A stretch of 64,000 bases of DNA from CAWUFC02 sp963921335 (GTDB lineage Bacteria > Pseudomonadota > Gammaproteobacteria > Pseudomonadales > Halieaceae), in NCBI GenBank assembly GCA_963921335.3, contig CAWUFC020000002.1, positions 620,001-684,000 of the forward strand, given 5' to 3'. The notes under the pieces are model-generated. The model had not been told where the DNA came from. It worked only from the letters and a program-made list of their open reading frames with translations, and searched no databases. Made by a program: the position numbers and the translations under genes. This document shows, in pieces, positions 63,277-64,000 of this stretch. Each line of letters opens with the position of its first letter. Positions within the stretch are counted from its first letter, which is position 1.

Positions 63277-64000
63277 TCAGTCACCGAGCATCTCGCGAAA
63301 ACGCTGCAGCTCTTCATCTTCACCCTGAACCACTTCCGCTTCGGCGGGATAGCTGCCACTCAATACGTCGCCGCGAAACTCGGTCAGCGCCCTGACTCGT
63401 TCATCCTGAATCTGTCTCTGCAAGGTGCGAAGATCGGCGTAGGTGCGTGCGTGCCGGGGAATGTGATCGCTTTCGCCACAAATGTCGGAGGTATACAGCA
63501 CCGCTACGTCAGCATCACCGCCGGAGCCCAGGGAAAAGGTTGCCAGGCTGCTTCGCTTGGTCAGCTCGGCCATTACCGGCGCCACAATCAGCTCACACTC
63601 AGCGGCGAATGCGCCGGCATCTTCCAGGCGGCGCATTTCGTCCCAGATCGCCATCGCTTCTTCTGCGGTTTTTCCGACCCCCCGAATACCACCGAAATGA
63701 GTGGAACGCCGCGGCACAAAACCGACATGCCCCATCACTGGAATGTATTCATCAGTAAGGCGGCGCACACTTTCCGGTCGACGGCTGGTAGCGATGGCAT
63801 CAGCCCCATCCAGCATCGCGTTCCAGGCAGCGCGCAGCATCTCATCTTCTGTGAGTGGCGCTTCCACCGAGAAATCGAAGGCAGCGGTCACAAACACACG
63901 CCGCGAACCCTCGCGCACGGTCTTGACCAGTTCAGGAATGGTAATCACAGTCTCAATGCCTGCAGCTTCCGCAGCGGCAGAATCCTCCGCTGTGGCGGCG
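63277..64000 (-). CDS. PanB-like protein (ketopantoate hydroxymethyltransferase family), N-terminus beyond window
   Basis: The frame is open to the right edge (about 240 codons seen). It aligns with PanB over IPVMGHVGFVPRR, FGGIRGVGKTAEEA, DAGAFAAECELI and the C-terminal SGSYPAE. The two aspartates that bind magnesium in PanB (GDSLGM and the LADLPFM regions) correspond to ITIPELV and TAAFDF here, so the metal site is altered and the usual hydroxymethyl transfer is doubtful. The conserved Glu of the LECVP motif remains (AECEL). It overlaps or abuts the MetX-like gene. Confidence 0.7.
   Translation of the reverse strand, partial: AATAEDSAAAEAAGIETVITIPELVKTVREGSRRVFVTAAFDFSVEAPLTEDEMLRAAWNAMLDGADAIATSRRPESVRRLTDEYIPVMGHVGFVPRRSTHFGGIRGVGKTAEEAMAIWDEMRRLEDAGAFAAECELIVAPVMAELTKRSSLATFSLGSGGDADVAVLYTSDICGESDHIPRHARTYADLRTLQRQIQDERVRALTEFRGDVLSGSYPAEAEVVQGEDEELQRFREMLGD

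Overview
The window reads as chromosome from a marine-type gammaproteobacterium. Evidence for this is the block alaS-lysC-csrA-tRNA-Ser, large TonB-dependent receptors (one paired with a TPR-sulfotransferase), OprB-like and Omp85-like outer-membrane proteins, and many SDR and MFS genes. Cellvibrionales/Halieaceae-like is my best guess from gene content only. There are no phage genes, insertion sequences, CRISPR arrays or rRNA genes.

Layout. 0-5.5 kb: a molybdenum/tungsten enzyme resembling acetylene hydratase (its C-terminus is off the left edge) overlapping a marR regulator, then a DUF1214-like membrane-anchored protein, a small membrane protein and an exported arginase-family enzyme. 5.5-10.8 kb: a complete urease operon (small membrane protein, ureD, A, B, C, E, F, G) in which the ureA start codon appears to read AGG. 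10.9-28.8 kb: a nitrogen-compound region with PuuE-type allantoinase, LuxR regulator, class III aminotransferase, two TonB receptors, a second arginase-family enzyme, a serine hydrolase, two MFS transporters, a TRIC channel, a LysR regulator, a TPR-sulfotransferase and a choloylglycine-hydrolase-type amidase. 29.2-35 kb: housekeeping genes (tRNA-Ser, csrA, lysC, alaS, HIT protein, Trm112-like) with a vapBC toxin-antitoxin pair and a REP-like hairpin between lysC and alaS. 35-42.2 kb: M23 peptidase, DUF4136 lipoprotein, small helical protein, a DUF1989 enzyme divergent from an AraC regulator, and three outer-membrane proteins. 42.3-43.8 kb: an AroM-like protein and an SDR. 43.8-57.5 kb: one long minus-strand operon: membrane Fe-S oxidoreductase, TMADH/DgcA-like flavoprotein, etfA, etfB, VOC protein, E1 alpha, E1 beta, E2, E3, SDR, MFS. 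57.7-64 kb: two tandem TetR paralogues, an amidinotransferase-family enzyme divergent from a second AraC regulator, an SDR, a MetX-like hydrolase and a PanB-like protein cut by the right edge.

Functionally, much of the window concerns reduced-nitrogen compounds. Two arginase-family enzymes can release urea, urease can hydrolyse it, and PuuE, DUF1989 and the amidinotransferase-like protein belong to families that act on ureido or guanidino groups. A palindrome AATGAA-N5-TTCATT lies in front of the large redox operon, between the two tetR genes and in front of aroM-SDR, suggesting one TetR-controlled regulon.

Seven genes carry single-base frameshifts or a nonsense codon, several of them in homopolymer runs. 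This looks more like sequencing or assembly error than biology, but it could be gene decay. Those genes are given below as joined loci with the lesion position.
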